From CAYNEI01 sp964396185 (lineage in GTDB: Archaea > Thermoplasmatota > SW-10-69-26): a DNA stretch of 64,000 bases. This document shows positions 43,334 through 52,621 of the stretch, piece by piece. The notes under the pieces are model-generated. The model ran no database searches and was not told where the DNA came from. It saw nothing but the letters and a program-made list of their open reading frames with translations. A program made the translations under genes and the position numbers. Location of the stretch: NCBI GenBank assembly GCA_964396185.1, contig CAYNEI010000006.1, forward strand, positions 23,254 to 87,253, read 5' to 3'. Within the stretch, counting starts at the first letter, position 1. Each line of letters starts with the position of its first letter.

Positions 43334-44509
43334 ATGCAACGAGTTGTTACCACGTTCATCATCATCGCACTGTTAGGGGTCGCGATCCCCCAGACCATGG
43401 GATCGAGCATCGCACCCGTGGGGGCCATCGCCAACGGGGACTTCGAGATCGGGCTCGTCCCGCGCGAGGTCGACCAGAACTTCCAGGACACCGCACTGGA
43501 CACCTGCACCGGTGTCGGCCACCAGGCCATCTGGGGGACCGAGACGCTGCAAGCCGAGCTCGTCGGAACCACGCCGTTCCAGGCCGCAGGGCTCGCCCTG
43601 GAGCCCGCAGACCGCGCGACCGACGACGACGCGTCCAACGACCCACCGGGCCCCACGGTCGACCGCGTCACAGATGGCGACCCGTCCAACGACCCGGAGC
43701 CCTCCGATGTCGCCGAGCCGGACCCTGAAGGCGCGGCTGACCGCTTCGTGGAGAACCCCGAGGACGAGGCCCTGTTCCTGGCAGGCTACGGCCACTGCGT
43801 CCACGGTGACGACACCGGCTACGACGCCGCGTGGATCGCGCCTGCTGGAGGCCAGGGCGGCCGAGCCGCCTTCTGGGGTGGCATGGGCCTGAGCGGATCT
43901 GGCGTCAGCGCGCCATCCTCGTCTGAGGCAGGCTTCGAGTTCGATGACAACCCGTTCGACCGTGAGGTGCGCGTGCTGGCTTGCTCGGACTGCTCGGGCC
44001 ACAACTTCTGGCAGGTGAGCAACCGCCACGTGGCCTACACCGGCAACTTCGATGCCTTCGAGTTCCGCGTTGAGGCCGGGGAGATCTCGGACACGGGCCG
44101 CGTCGTGATCTCGTTCAGCGACACCCCACTCGGCACGCAATCCCCGTGGGCCGCCGGGTTCGTGCTCTGCGAGCTCAGCTTCCCCTTGAGCGCCATGGAG
44201 GCCACGCCCGATGAGAACGGGCTCGTTTCCGTGGATCCCCTGGACGGTGACTTCCGGTCCCTCTACTCGTCCTGCGACGACGACCAGGCGCTCTGGAACG
44301 ACCAAGGCACCACGGCCGACGAGAAGCGCGAGATGCTCGGCCAGCTCCGGATCATCCAGACCAGCTTCTGGAACTTCCACGTGCCACCCAGCCAAGCCTC
44401 GGAGGACTGCGACTGCGCCATCGTCATCGACGATGTCGCCATCGTGGGAGCCACCACCGCTGCTGAGGAAGCCGCCGCTGGCAACGTGGTCGTCGACCCC
44501 AGCGTCTGA
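43334..44509 (+). CDS. Exported protein, family A copy 2
   Basis: A 391-residue exported protein: signal RVVTTFIIIALLGVAIPQTMG, then AIANGDFEIGLVPREVDQ. Residues about 45-62 (DTCTGVGHQAIWGTETLQ) match DECVGIGHQVFWGSETAQ in the next gene. EDEALFLAGYGHC, FDDNPFDREVRVLA and HNFWQVSNRHVAYTGNFDAFEFRVEAGEI also have counterparts there. The C terminus has DEKREMLGQLRIIQTSFWNF and IVIDDVAIVGATTAAEEAA. A low-complexity Asp/Pro stretch of about 45 residues after position 85 is absent from copy 1. The NGDFE opening and strand pattern suggest a carbohydrate-binding-like jelly roll. Function unknown. Confidence 0.75.
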   Translation: MQRVVTTFIIIALLGVAIPQTMGSSIAPVGAIANGDFEIGLVPREVDQNFQDTALDTCTGVGHQAIWGTETLQAELVGTTPFQAAGLALEPADRATDDDASNDPPGPTVDRVTDGDPSNDPEPSDVAEPDPEGAADRFVENPEDEALFLAGYGHCVHGDDTGYDAAWIAPAGGQGGRAAFWGGMGLSGSGVSAPSSSEAGFEFDDNPFDREVRVLACSDCSGHNFWQVSNRHVAYTGNFDAFEFRVEAGEISDTGRVVISFSDTPLGTQSPWAAGFVLCELSFPLSAMEATPDENGLVSVDPLDGDFRSLYSSCDDDQALWNDQGTTADEKREMLGQLRIIQTSFWNFHVPPSQASEDCDCAIVIDDVAIVGATTAAEEAAAGNVVVDPSV

Positions 44510-44535
44510 GCGGGGAACCACCGCCGGACCCACCT

Positions 44536-44602
44536 GCGTGCGCGCTGATGCGCGCTTGCTCCCGGATCTGCTGATCCGGTGGCGAGCGCGGTCCGCGCAC
44601 GC
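44536..44602 (+). other. Multi-tier stem-loop between family A copies 2 and 3
   Basis: Three nested stems: GCGTGCGCG/CGCGCACGC (44536-44544 with 44594-44602), GCTTGC/GCGAGC (44554-44559 with 44582-44587, one G-T pair) and CCGGATC/GATCCGG with a TGCT loop (44562-44579). It lies 27 nt after one stop codon and before the next promoter, so it is probably a 3' structure or terminator. Confidence 0.55.
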
Positions 44603-44623
44603 GCAGCCGCCCTCGCCACCGAT

Positions 44624-44662
44624 GCGCTTATCAGCCAGCGGCGGTTTGGATGGACTGGGAGG
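44624..44662 (+). promoter_or_regulatory. Leadered promoter of family A copy 3
   Basis: GCGCTTATC (44624-44632) as TATA element and GGGAGG (44657-44662) as Shine-Dalgarno sequence, 7 nt before the ATG at 44670. Confidence 0.55.
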
Positions 44663-44669
44663 CCGTTCC

Positions 44670-45818
44670 ATGAGCTCCAGCCTACGCACAGTTATCCTGC
44701 TGCCTCTGGCAGTCGCCAGTTTGTTGATCGCCGGTGTTGCCCCTGCCATGGCCAGCCACGGAGGCCTGTCCAGTGCGACGGGTTTCGGCCCCGTGGTGAA
44801 CGGGGACTTCGAGCTCTCGCCCGTGCCACGCACATCGACCTCGGCTCTGGATAACACGCCTGCTGATGAGTGCGTTGGGATCGGGCACCAGGTCTTCTGG
44901 GGCTCGGAGACCGCCCAGGCCGACGCAACGGACATCCGCCCAGCACCGGACATCATCGGTGCGGCCCTCTTCGAGCGGCTCACCAACGAGGACGCGGAGG
45001 ACGACCCGCAGCCCGATCCCGCCGCGGCAGCCGACCGGGTGAGCTCCTCCCCGAGCGAGGAGGCCCTGTTCCTGTCCGGCTACGGTCACTGCGAGTTCTC
45101 CTCCCAGAAGGGACAGGACCAAGCCTGGGTCAACCCCGCCGGCGGTGGCGGTGCCACGGGTAACGAGAAGGCTCCGGGCTGGAGCAACACCGGGAACGAC
45201 AACTCGCCCACCACGGCCGGGTTCTACCACGATGATGACCCGTTCGACCGCGAGGTCCGCATCGTGGCCGACAGCTCGCTGGACAACCACAACATGTGGC
45301 AGAGCTTCGGTCCAAGCAACGCGTTCACCGCGAACTTCGAGGCCCTCGAGTTCGACGTGGAGGCCGGCAGCATCCCCTCCTCAGCCAACGTCCAGCTCGC
45401 CCTGAGCGCCACACCCCTGGAGCGCCAGAACGGGGAGACTGTGGCTTTCTTCGGTTGCCAGCTCAACTTCCGGGAGGCCGCGCTCGTCCCCGACGACGAT
45501 GGTCACGTCCGCGTGGACCCCACCATCGCTGATACGGCGGGCACCACCGGCGTCCAGTTCTTCGACAGGGGCGGCGACGATTGCGACGACATCCATGGCG
45601 CCTGGGACGACGCCACGACCCAGGAGAGGCGCGAGATGCTCGGCCGCCTCTCCATCGTCCAGATCAGCTTCAAGAACTTCAACCGGGGAGCGGATGACAT
45701 GCTGCTCGACAACATCGCGCTGACCAGTGCGACCACGGTGGCCGAGGAGCTTGCCGTCCACGGCAACCTGCACGTCTGTCCGGACCCCGATGTGAGCGAG
45801 GTCGACTGTCCGAACTGA
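44670..45818 (+). CDS. Exported protein, family A copy 3
   Basis: A 382-residue exported protein, tandem paralogue of the gene before. Signal TVILLPLAVASLLIAGVAPAMA, then GPVVNGDFELSPVPR, DECVGIGHQVFWGSETAQ, SEEALFLSGYGHCEF, HDDDPFDREVRIVA, HNMWQSFGPSNAFTANFEALEFDVEAGSI and the terminal ERREMLGRLSIVQISFKNFN, DMLLDNIALTSATTVAEELA, HVCPDPDVSEVDC. It keeps four C-terminal and mid-protein Cys. The PFDRE and LEF-x-VEAG blocks are the best-conserved core. Probable extracellular jelly-roll protein of unknown ligand. Confidence 0.75.
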   Translation: MSSSLRTVILLPLAVASLLIAGVAPAMASHGGLSSATGFGPVVNGDFELSPVPRTSTSALDNTPADECVGIGHQVFWGSETAQADATDIRPAPDIIGAALFERLTNEDAEDDPQPDPAAAADRVSSSPSEEALFLSGYGHCEFSSQKGQDQAWVNPAGGGGATGNEKAPGWSNTGNDNSPTTAGFYHDDDPFDREVRIVADSSLDNHNMWQSFGPSNAFTANFEALEFDVEAGSIPSSANVQLALSATPLERQNGETVAFFGCQLNFREAALVPDDDGHVRVDPTIADTAGTTGVQFFDRGGDDCDDIHGAWDDATTQERREMLGRLSIVQISFKNFNRGADDMLLDNIALTSATTVAEELAVHGNLHVCPDPDVSEVDCPN

Positions 45819-45867
45819 AGGTCACCAACCCGGGGCCCACCTGGCCGTCCACCCACGGTCGGCCGGG

Positions 45868-45955
45868 TTAACCTTATGGCCTCCCCGTCCGTCAGGGAAC
45901 GGGGGGCCAGAGGGTTCTAGGACCCGGGAGGTGGCCCCACCACCGTACGCGGAGG
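45868..45955 (+). promoter_or_regulatory. Leader region of the giant beta-helix gene
   Basis: TTAACCTTATGG (45868-45879) is the TATA candidate. The leader contains a CCCCGT...ACGGGG hairpin (about 45885-45905) and the Shine-Dalgarno sequence GGAGG (45951-45955), 8 nt before the ATG at 45964. Confidence 0.5.
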
Positions 45956-45963
45956 CATTCCAC

Positions 45964-48900
45964 ATGACGCACCCAGGGGGGCAAGAGGACATCCAAGACG
46001 CTGGCAGCCCAGCTAGAGCCCAACGCATCGGGCTCGTAGCCCTGCTCGCGCTAGCCACGCTCGCGATCCTGGTGATCGCAGCCGCACCCGCCAGCGCGGA
46101 CACGGTTTCTGTCTGCCAGGACGAGAGCTGCGACCACGAGACCATCCAGGACGCCATCGACGCGGCCGCGCCCGGGGACACGATCCTCATCGGGACCGGC
46201 GTCTACAACGAGGCGATCCAGGTCGACAAGGACGAGCTCACCCTCTGCCAGGCCGACGAGGCCTTCACCCAGTGCGGCTCCCAGCCCGGCGCCGTCGTCA
46301 TCGACCCGCTCGGCAAGGCCCTCTACCCCGTGTTCATCGGAGACCTCCAAGCGCCCGTCTCGGACATCGTCCTCCAGGGCGTCACCGTCCAGAACCCTCT
46401 CTACGACACCGCGGACCAAGACTTCGGCACCGTCGACCCGAGCCTCGTGGTCATCTACGGCGACCGCGTGACCCTGCGCAACGCCATCCTCCAGGCCGCT
46501 GCTGCCCCCCTGGCGCCTGGGGAGAGCCGCTGGCACACCACCGGCGTGAACATCGGCCACACGCTGGACGGCGCCGAGGACCCCAGCGACGACATCGTCA
46601 TCGAGGACGTCGTGATCCGAGATCTCCCCGCCTCCCAAGGCGCAGACAAGACCGTCTGCCCTGCAGCCCCCTGCCGCACCACGGCCATCAACAACTGGGG
46701 TGGAGGCGACGGGTTCACCGTGCGCGACACCCTCATCGACCTCGGTGGCGGCGGGTGCGATCCCGCCGAAGCCCCGGACGGCCACTGTCGCACCACGGGT
46801 GCGACCCTGGGCATCCACGGCAGCGGCAACACGGACACCCTCATCGAGAACACGCGCATCGACGGTGGCCCCACCGGCGCTGATGCCACGCTTGGCGCAG
46901 GCGACGGGATCCGCGGCCACTTCCCCGACAGCACGATCCGCGACAACGTCCTCACCGGCTGGGCGAGGCACGGCGCCATCGTTTGGGGTGCTGGCCTTAC
47001 CGTCGAGGCCAACACGCTCCAGTTCAACGGGGACGGTCTCAAGACGTGCGACGACCACCCCGCCATCATCCAGGACAACACCATCGAGCACGCCACCTTC
47101 GCGGCCATCGCCATCACCGAGTGCGGTGGCGGCGACGAGCCCGTTTTCCGTGGCAACCAGATGGGCCCGACCAACACCTTCGCCCTGCGCATCGAGTCCA
47201 GCGTGGTCGGCGAGACGTTCGATGCACGGCTCAACGACTGGGGCGTGGTCGGCCGCGAGGCCATCGCCGAGCGCATCCAGGACCACGGCCAAGCCAACGC
47301 CGTGCTCCAGGTCCCCTACCTCGACGCCGCCGGCCAGGCCCACCCACCTCTGCCGGCGGTCCACTGTTTCGTGGACACGGACGGGGACGAGGCGCCCGAC
47401 CGCCTGCACCTGGCCGGCCACGCCATGGACCTCCAGGCAGCCGTGGATGTGGACCTAACCACCCTGGACCCCGACTGCCGCGAGGGCCACCGGACCCTCG
47501 TGCTCTCCGAGGACGCCGAGGCCTACCGCGGCGCGGTCATCGACAAGAAAGTATCCCTCTTCAGCCAAGCCACCGGCCGCATGAACACCCTGACCGACGG
47601 GGCCGCCTCTGGCGGTGCCCGCATCCTGGCCGAGCCCGGCGCGCCCGCGCTCACGTTCCTGCCAGGCAGTGATGCGACCAACCCGGATCTGCCTGGACGC
47701 GACGGGAGCTTCGTCGACGGTCTCGCCCTCGAGCTGGCACCCGGAGCAACCGGCATCCTGGCCGACGGCCTGGACACCGACGGCCCATCCGTGGCCATCA
47801 CGAACACGCGCTTGCTGGCCGGGCTGGACGCCCACGCCACCACGGGCGTGCTTGCCCGCAACGGCGGCGGGCCCACGCTGGACAGCAACACCCTGCTGGG
47901 CATCGAACGGCCCATCATCTACGACGCCACGACCGGGGGCGCCATCGTCTCCAACCACATCGAGGCCAACGAGGACGTCCCCGGCTTGGGACGCACCTCC
48001 CAAGGCCTGCTCCTCCAGGACACCACGGATGCGCTGGTCTCGGGCAACACCATCGATGTCAACGGTCACCCGGCCTGGACCGGTGCGACCATCCGGGGCG
48101 GCGCCGAGGCCACCCTGGAGGACAACACGATCACGCGGGGCACGCTTGGCATCAAGGCCACGGGCACCTCCAACGTGCAACTGGAGGCCAACACCGTGCT
48201 GGTCTCCAAGCTCGCCATCGATCTCAGCGGCGTGGAGGGTGCCACGGTCACCGACAACCGTCTCGAAGGGAGCGGTTTCCAGATCAACCCCGCCACACCC
48301 TCCTTCGGCGTCCACGTCCACGACGCCACCTCCGACTGGGCGATCACCGGGAACGCGCTGTCCAACTGGGACTTCGCGGCCATCAACGTCGCATCGGACG
48401 CCGGACCTGGCGGGACCATCGACGCCAACACCCTCACCGGCACCTGGCGCTTCGGCGTGCTCATCGGCCAGGCCGACGACGTCTCCATCACAGCCAACGA
48501 CTTCACGGGCTCCGGGCTCAACGCCATCAACCTCGAGCAGAGCACGGGCACGCTGGTGGAGGGCAACACGATCCGGCTTGACCTGGCCCCTGGCTTCGGC
48601 GCCCCCAACGCGCTGGACACGCCGGAGGCGTGCGGCGAGGAGCCCACGGAGGACTGCATCGGCGAGCCGGCTGCTGGCCTCTGGATCCAGGGCGCTCAGG
48701 ACGCCGTGGTCCGAGCCAACAGCTTCGCCGGCAGCGTGGACGCCGTGGCGATCACGACGTTCTTCCACACCGAGCCACCCGTCCAGCCCAGCCTCGATGA
48801 GATGAGCGACAACCGGCTGCTCTCCACGGCCGACAGCCTGCGCATCGGGGAGGATGTCCAGGAGCTCGATCTGGATGCACGCTCCAACGACTGGGGCGCC

Positions 48901-51900
48901 TACGAGTGCGCCGCGATCCGGGAACGCATCCGGGATCTGGGCACGGACAACCTCGTCCGGATCAACCCGTTCCTCACGCCCGACGGCGAGCTCAAGGGCT
49001 GCGAGATCCCCACCGAGCCTGGCGTGGTGCACAACGCGGCCACTGGCGATGCGTTCTTCTCCATCCAGGACGCCATCGATGCGGCCAGCCAGGACGACAC
49101 GCTGCTGGTCGGGCCAGGGGCCTACCATGAAGCCCTCACCGTCAACACGCACGGGCTCACGATCTGCCAGGCCGACGAGGCCACGGCCACTTGCGGGTCA
49201 GACCCTGCAGACGTCGTCGTGGATGCCATGGGCACCTCCGACTACACGGTGAGCGTGCGCGGCCTCGACGTGACCCTCCAGGGCATCACCCTCAAGAACA
49301 CAGGCCTCGAAGGCAACGGTGGCGCGGTCAAGCTCGAGCGCGACAGCACGGTCCTCGATCGCGTCCACATCGAGCTCGAGGGCCAGCAGGGCAACCTGGT
49401 CACAGGGATCGAGGTCAAGGGTGTGGCCGACGACGCCCTCATCCTGAACAGCGAGCTGCGCGGCCTGCCCGCCGGGCCAGAGGACCGTGGCGCGCGACCG
49501 AACAACGGCATCCACGGGGAGCTCACAGGTGTCACGATCCAAGGGACCCTGTTCCAGGGCTGGGGATCCAACGCGGTCTTCCCAAGCGCCGGCACCCAGG
49601 GCATCTCCATCCTCGACAACACGTTCCGCGCGGTGGGCACCGGCGTGCTCCTGTGCGAGAGCATGGATGATCCCGTGGTCAACGGGAACACGTTCACCGA
49701 CTCGATCCGGGGCATCCTGCTCTGCGGGATCCCCGGCCCCGGTGGCGAGATCAACCTCCGCGGGAACACGTTCGCACCCTCGGTCACAACCGCCCTGGGG
49801 CTCGATGGCCGCACGCATGAACTGCACGTGGACGTTCGCCTCAGCGACTGGGGCGTGAACCACCACAGGCTCATCGACCAGCGCGTGGACGACCAGGGCA
49901 CGGACAACACCGTGCTCCAGATCCCGTTCCTGACAGGCGACGGCAGCCCGGAGCCGCCGCTTGTGCGCATCGAGGGCAACGCGCCGAGCTTCCTCTCCAT
50001 CCAGGAAGCCATCGAGGCTGCTGAGCCCGGCGCTCGCATCCTGGTGGGTGCCAGCGCGTCGCCGGCCGACCCCACGCCGCGACCTGAGAGCCTCACCCTC
50101 TCCACCGAGGACATCGAGGTCTGCGGCACCGTGGCCGGCGGACCCATCTGCGCCAGCGACATCGGGACAGGCCACCAGGAGCTCTCCCGAGCCGAGTGGG
50201 CCGATGCGCCCGGTCTCGGCGCTGGCGAGGCGGTGCTCTTCGACAACGCAGGCACGCCCGACCACCGATCCACCAGCCTCTTCCCACCGGATGGCGCGAC
50301 GATCGAGGACATCGACCGGTTCGCCTTCGACCTCTACCTCGCCGAAGGCGATTGCAGCGAGATGGACCTGGGCGGGCTCGTGGCCATCGACGAGACCCCC
50401 GGGGACGACAGCCATGACCGCGACCGGCTCGTGGAGATCACGCCTGATCTCGCGGACTGCGTCGAGGGCGAGTGGTTCCACGTCGACTTCTTCGACGAGG
50501 ATACGCGGTGGAACTTCGCAGGCGACACCACGCGCGCTCAGGCCATCGCGAGCATCAACGAGCGGTACCCCAGCGGCGGGTACGAGGTCTCTGCTGTGAA
50601 CCTGGTCCAGACCGACGGGGCCACGGTAAGCTACGTGGACAACCAGGTCATCGGCGACACCGTCCTCGGCGAGCGCCAAGACACCACGTGCTTCGTCACC
50701 GCTGATACGGCGTGCCGGCAGGACACAGCCCTTGACCGAACCATCGTGGATGCGACCTCTGTGGCTGATCGCGTGGTCCGGATGGGCGCACGGGGCACCA
50801 GCGTGGAGGGGCTCACCCTGCGCTGGAGCGGGGACGAGGGCGGGGCACTCGCGACGCGGGACAACACGCTCATCGGCGTGCACATCGCAGCCGACGATGT
50901 CACGGTGGAAGGCAACCAGATCCGCGTCGGCAACGTCGACGCCTTCGACTTCGCGCATGGCGTGAAGATCGACAGCGTCGCCGGTGCCAAGGTCCTGGAC
51001 AACGAGATCCGCGCGGTGCTGGCCGGCACAGACCAGCCCGCCGTCCAGACCAATTCCGGCATCATCACGTACAACACCCAGGGCCTTGAGATCCGGGGCA
51101 ACACCATCACCGGGTGGGTCTCTCATGGCGGGTTCATCAACACCGACAAGGCGCCGGTGATCGCCGATAACACCTTCGCGGAGAACCAGCGCGGCCTGAG
51201 CATCTGCAACAACGAGGACCCCCACCTGGAAGGCAACCTGTTCACCGGCAACCTGCAGGCCATCTGGTTCTGCGGCTCGCCTGTGGACGCCGACAACGAC
51301 GGGGCTGGTGCGACCCTCCGCGCGAACACCTTCGGCCTCGACGCTGATCCAGGAACCCTCGTCTTGGACGGCAACGTCCAGGACGCCGTCATCGACGCCC
51401 AGTTCAACGACTGGGGGGTCTACAAGTGCACGCTCATCGAGGCCCGCATCAACGATGCAGGCAGCGGCAACGAGGTCGACTTCACGCCGTACCTCGACGA
51501 GTTGGGTGAGGCTCGCTTCGGCTGCGAGGAGCGAAGCGAGGATGGGGACGTCTTCGTCAACGGGGCCGAGTGGGCCTCGGCCTCCGATCCAGCCGACACG
51601 GCCTCCAACCCCGTCACCCAGGCCACCAGTCCCGTGGTCAACCCCGGCTTCGAGGCCGGCATCAGCGGTTGGCTCCCGTTGGACAACGCCCCTGGCCAGG
51701 CCCCGAGCTTGGCCGAGCACGAGATCGTGGAAGGACCCACCGGCAAGGCGTTCGCCTTGGTCAGCGACGGGAGCGGGGAGACCCGCGTCGAGCAGCGCTT
51801 CGACGTCACCGGCGCTGGCCTCCCGGTCGTGCTGGGCGGCAGTGCGCTCACCGTGGACCTGCTCGCCGTGGACGGCGGGACGGCCAGGGCCACCGTGTGC

Positions 51901-52545
51901 TACGCCACGCAGGCATGCCAGGCGGGCGTAGGCGCCCACGGGGCTCCGCTTGAGCCTGGCGCAAACCGGATCGAGCTCACGAACACAGAGGGAGAGCCCC
52001 TGGTGCGCATCGTGCTCTCGGCTCCAGATGCGCCTGGCGCGAGCGCGGTGTTCGACAACGTCGTGCTCGAGGGTGCAACCACGCAGGCAGCGGAGACCTG
52101 CGACACCGCGCTTGCAGCGCGGTGCGCGAACACCGGCGAGCTCGCCGCGGGCAGCTCGGTCATGGCCACAGACGGCATCGCGCTCCAGATCCAGCGCACC
52201 GAGGTGGACACCTTCGTCGTCACGGCCCTGGACGCCGACACAGGCGATCAGGTCGACCTGGGAGCTCCCGCGGGCCCGGGATCGGGCACTGGGCTGTTCG
52301 TCCACGCCCTGGCCAGTGACGACGCCGACCCCGCGACCGGGAACCGGCCAGTCCAGACCCTGGCCGGGGACGCCGGCGTGTGGACGGTGACCCTGGACTC
52401 CACCTCGGACGAACCCATACCCGCGTTGGTCCGCGTGGTCGCCCAACTGCCGGGCGGTGACCGGGTGGAGGGCTTCTACAATGTTGCCAAGCTGGTCACG
52501 CCGCTCGACGAGTTGGATGCGGTGCCGTACCCGACCTTCGTCTGA
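45964..52545 (+). CDS. Giant exported parallel beta-helix protein (four units)
   Basis: A 2193-residue exported protein: signal IGLVALLALATLAILVIAAAPASA, then right-handed beta-helix repeats (NosD/pectate-lyase type) rich in 'xxVxGNTI/ xxDNTF' rungs. Four units can be read. Units 1, 3 and 4 open with a segment like TIQDAIDAAAPGDTILIGTGVYNEAI. All four close with R-x-N/S-DWG...I-x-RI-x-D-x-G...P-Y/F-L (about residues 423, 975, 1293, 1815). Units 1 and 3 share LTxCQADEAxxxCGSxP. A jelly-roll-like insert (about 1405-1540) sits in unit 4, and residues about 1890-2193 are beta-sandwich, opening with VVNPGFEAGISGW (CBM-like). Probably surface adhesion or glycan binding/cleavage; catalytic residues not assigned. 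No C-terminal anchor seen. Confidence 0.82.
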   Translation: MTHPGGQEDIQDAGSPARAQRIGLVALLALATLAILVIAAAPASADTVSVCQDESCDHETIQDAIDAAAPGDTILIGTGVYNEAIQVDKDELTLCQADEAFTQCGSQPGAVVIDPLGKALYPVFIGDLQAPVSDIVLQGVTVQNPLYDTADQDFGTVDPSLVVIYGDRVTLRNAILQAAAAPLAPGESRWHTTGVNIGHTLDGAEDPSDDIVIEDVVIRDLPASQGADKTVCPAAPCRTTAINNWGGGDGFTVRDTLIDLGGGGCDPAEAPDGHCRTTGATLGIHGSGNTDTLIENTRIDGGPTGADATLGAGDGIRGHFPDSTIRDNVLTGWARHGAIVWGAGLTVEANTLQFNGDGLKTCDDHPAIIQDNTIEHATFAAIAITECGGGDEPVFRGNQMGPTNTFALRIESSVVGETFDARLNDWGVVGREAIAERIQDHGQANAVLQVPYLDAAGQAHPPLPAVHCFVDTDGDEAPDRLHLAGHAMDLQAAVDVDLTTLDPDCREGHRTLVLSEDAEAYRGAVIDKKVSLFSQATGRMNTLTDGAASGGARILAEPGAPALTFLPGSDATNPDLPGRDGSFVDGLALELAPGATGILADGLDTDGPSVAITNTRLLAGLDAHATTGVLARNGGGPTLDSNTLLGIERPIIYDATTGGAIVSNHIEANEDVPGLGRTSQGLLLQDTTDALVSGNTIDVNGHPAWTGATIRGGAEATLEDNTITRGTLGIKATGTSNVQLEANTVLVSKLAIDLSGVEGATVTDNRLEGSGFQINPATPSFGVHVHDATSDWAITGNALSNWDFAAINVASDAGPGGTIDANTLTGTWRFGVLIGQADDVSITANDFTGSGLNAINLEQSTGTLVEGNTIRLDLAPGFGAPNALDTPEACGEEPTEDCIGEPAAGLWIQGAQDAVVRANSFAGSVDAVAITTFFHTEPPVQPSLDEMSDNRLLSTADSLRIGEDVQELDLDARSNDWGAYECAAIRERIRDLGTDNLVRINPFLTPDGELKGCEIPTEPGVVHNAATGDAFFSIQDAIDAASQDDTLLVGPGAYHEALTVNTHGLTICQADEATATCGSDPADVVVDAMGTSDYTVSVRGLDVTLQGITLKNTGLEGNGGAVKLERDSTVLDRVHIELEGQQGNLVTGIEVKGVADDALILNSELRGLPAGPEDRGARPNNGIHGELTGVTIQGTLFQGWGSNAVFPSAGTQGISILDNTFRAVGTGVLLCESMDDPVVNGNTFTDSIRGILLCGIPGPGGEINLRGNTFAPSVTTALGLDGRTHELHVDVRLSDWGVNHHRLIDQRVDDQGTDNTVLQIPFLTGDGSPEPPLVRIEGNAPSFLSIQEAIEAAEPGARILVGASASPADPTPRPESLTLSTEDIEVCGTVAGGPICASDIGTGHQELSRAEWADAPGLGAGEAVLFDNAGTPDHRSTSLFPPDGATIEDIDRFAFDLYLAEGDCSEMDLGGLVAIDETPGDDSHDRDRLVEITPDLADCVEGEWFHVDFFDEDTRWNFAGDTTRAQAIASINERYPSGGYEVSAVNLVQTDGATVSYVDNQVIGDTVLGERQDTTCFVTADTACRQDTALDRTIVDATSVADRVVRMGARGTSVEGLTLRWSGDEGGALATRDNTLIGVHIAADDVTVEGNQIRVGNVDAFDFAHGVKIDSVAGAKVLDNEIRAVLAGTDQPAVQTNSGIITYNTQGLEIRGNTITGWVSHGGFINTDKAPVIADNTFAENQRGLSICNNEDPHLEGNLFTGNLQAIWFCGSPVDADNDGAGATLRANTFGLDADPGTLVLDGNVQDAVIDAQFNDWGVYKCTLIEARINDAGSGNEVDFTPYLDELGEARFGCEERSEDGDVFVNGAEWASASDPADTASNPVTQATSPVVNPGFEAGISGWLPLDNAPGQAPSLAEHEIVEGPTGKAFALVSDGSGETRVEQRFDVTGAGLPVVLGGSALTVDLLAVDGGTARATVCYATQACQAGVGAHGAPLEPGANRIELTNTEGEPLVRIVLSAPDAPGASAVFDNVVLEGATTQAAETCDTALAARCANTGELAAGSSVMATDGIALQIQRTEVDTFVVTALDADTGDQVDLGAPAGPGSGTGLFVHALASDDADPATGNRPVQTLAGDAGVWTVTLDSTSDEPIPALVRVVAQLPGGDRVEGFYNVAKLVTPLDELDAVPYPTFV

Positions 52546-52574
52546 GGTCGAAGGAGTGCTGCGGCACCCGGAGG

Positions 52575-52611
52575 GGTTTTATCCTCCGGCGCGCATGGAC
52601 CCAGTGGGAGG
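52575..52611 (+). promoter_or_regulatory. Leadered promoter of family C copy 1
   Basis: GGTTTTATCC (52575-52584) and the Shine-Dalgarno GGGAGG (52606-52611), 10 nt before GTG 52622. This favours the GTG over the in-frame ATG at 52595. Confidence 0.5.
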
Positions 52612-52621
52612 CGAACGAACG

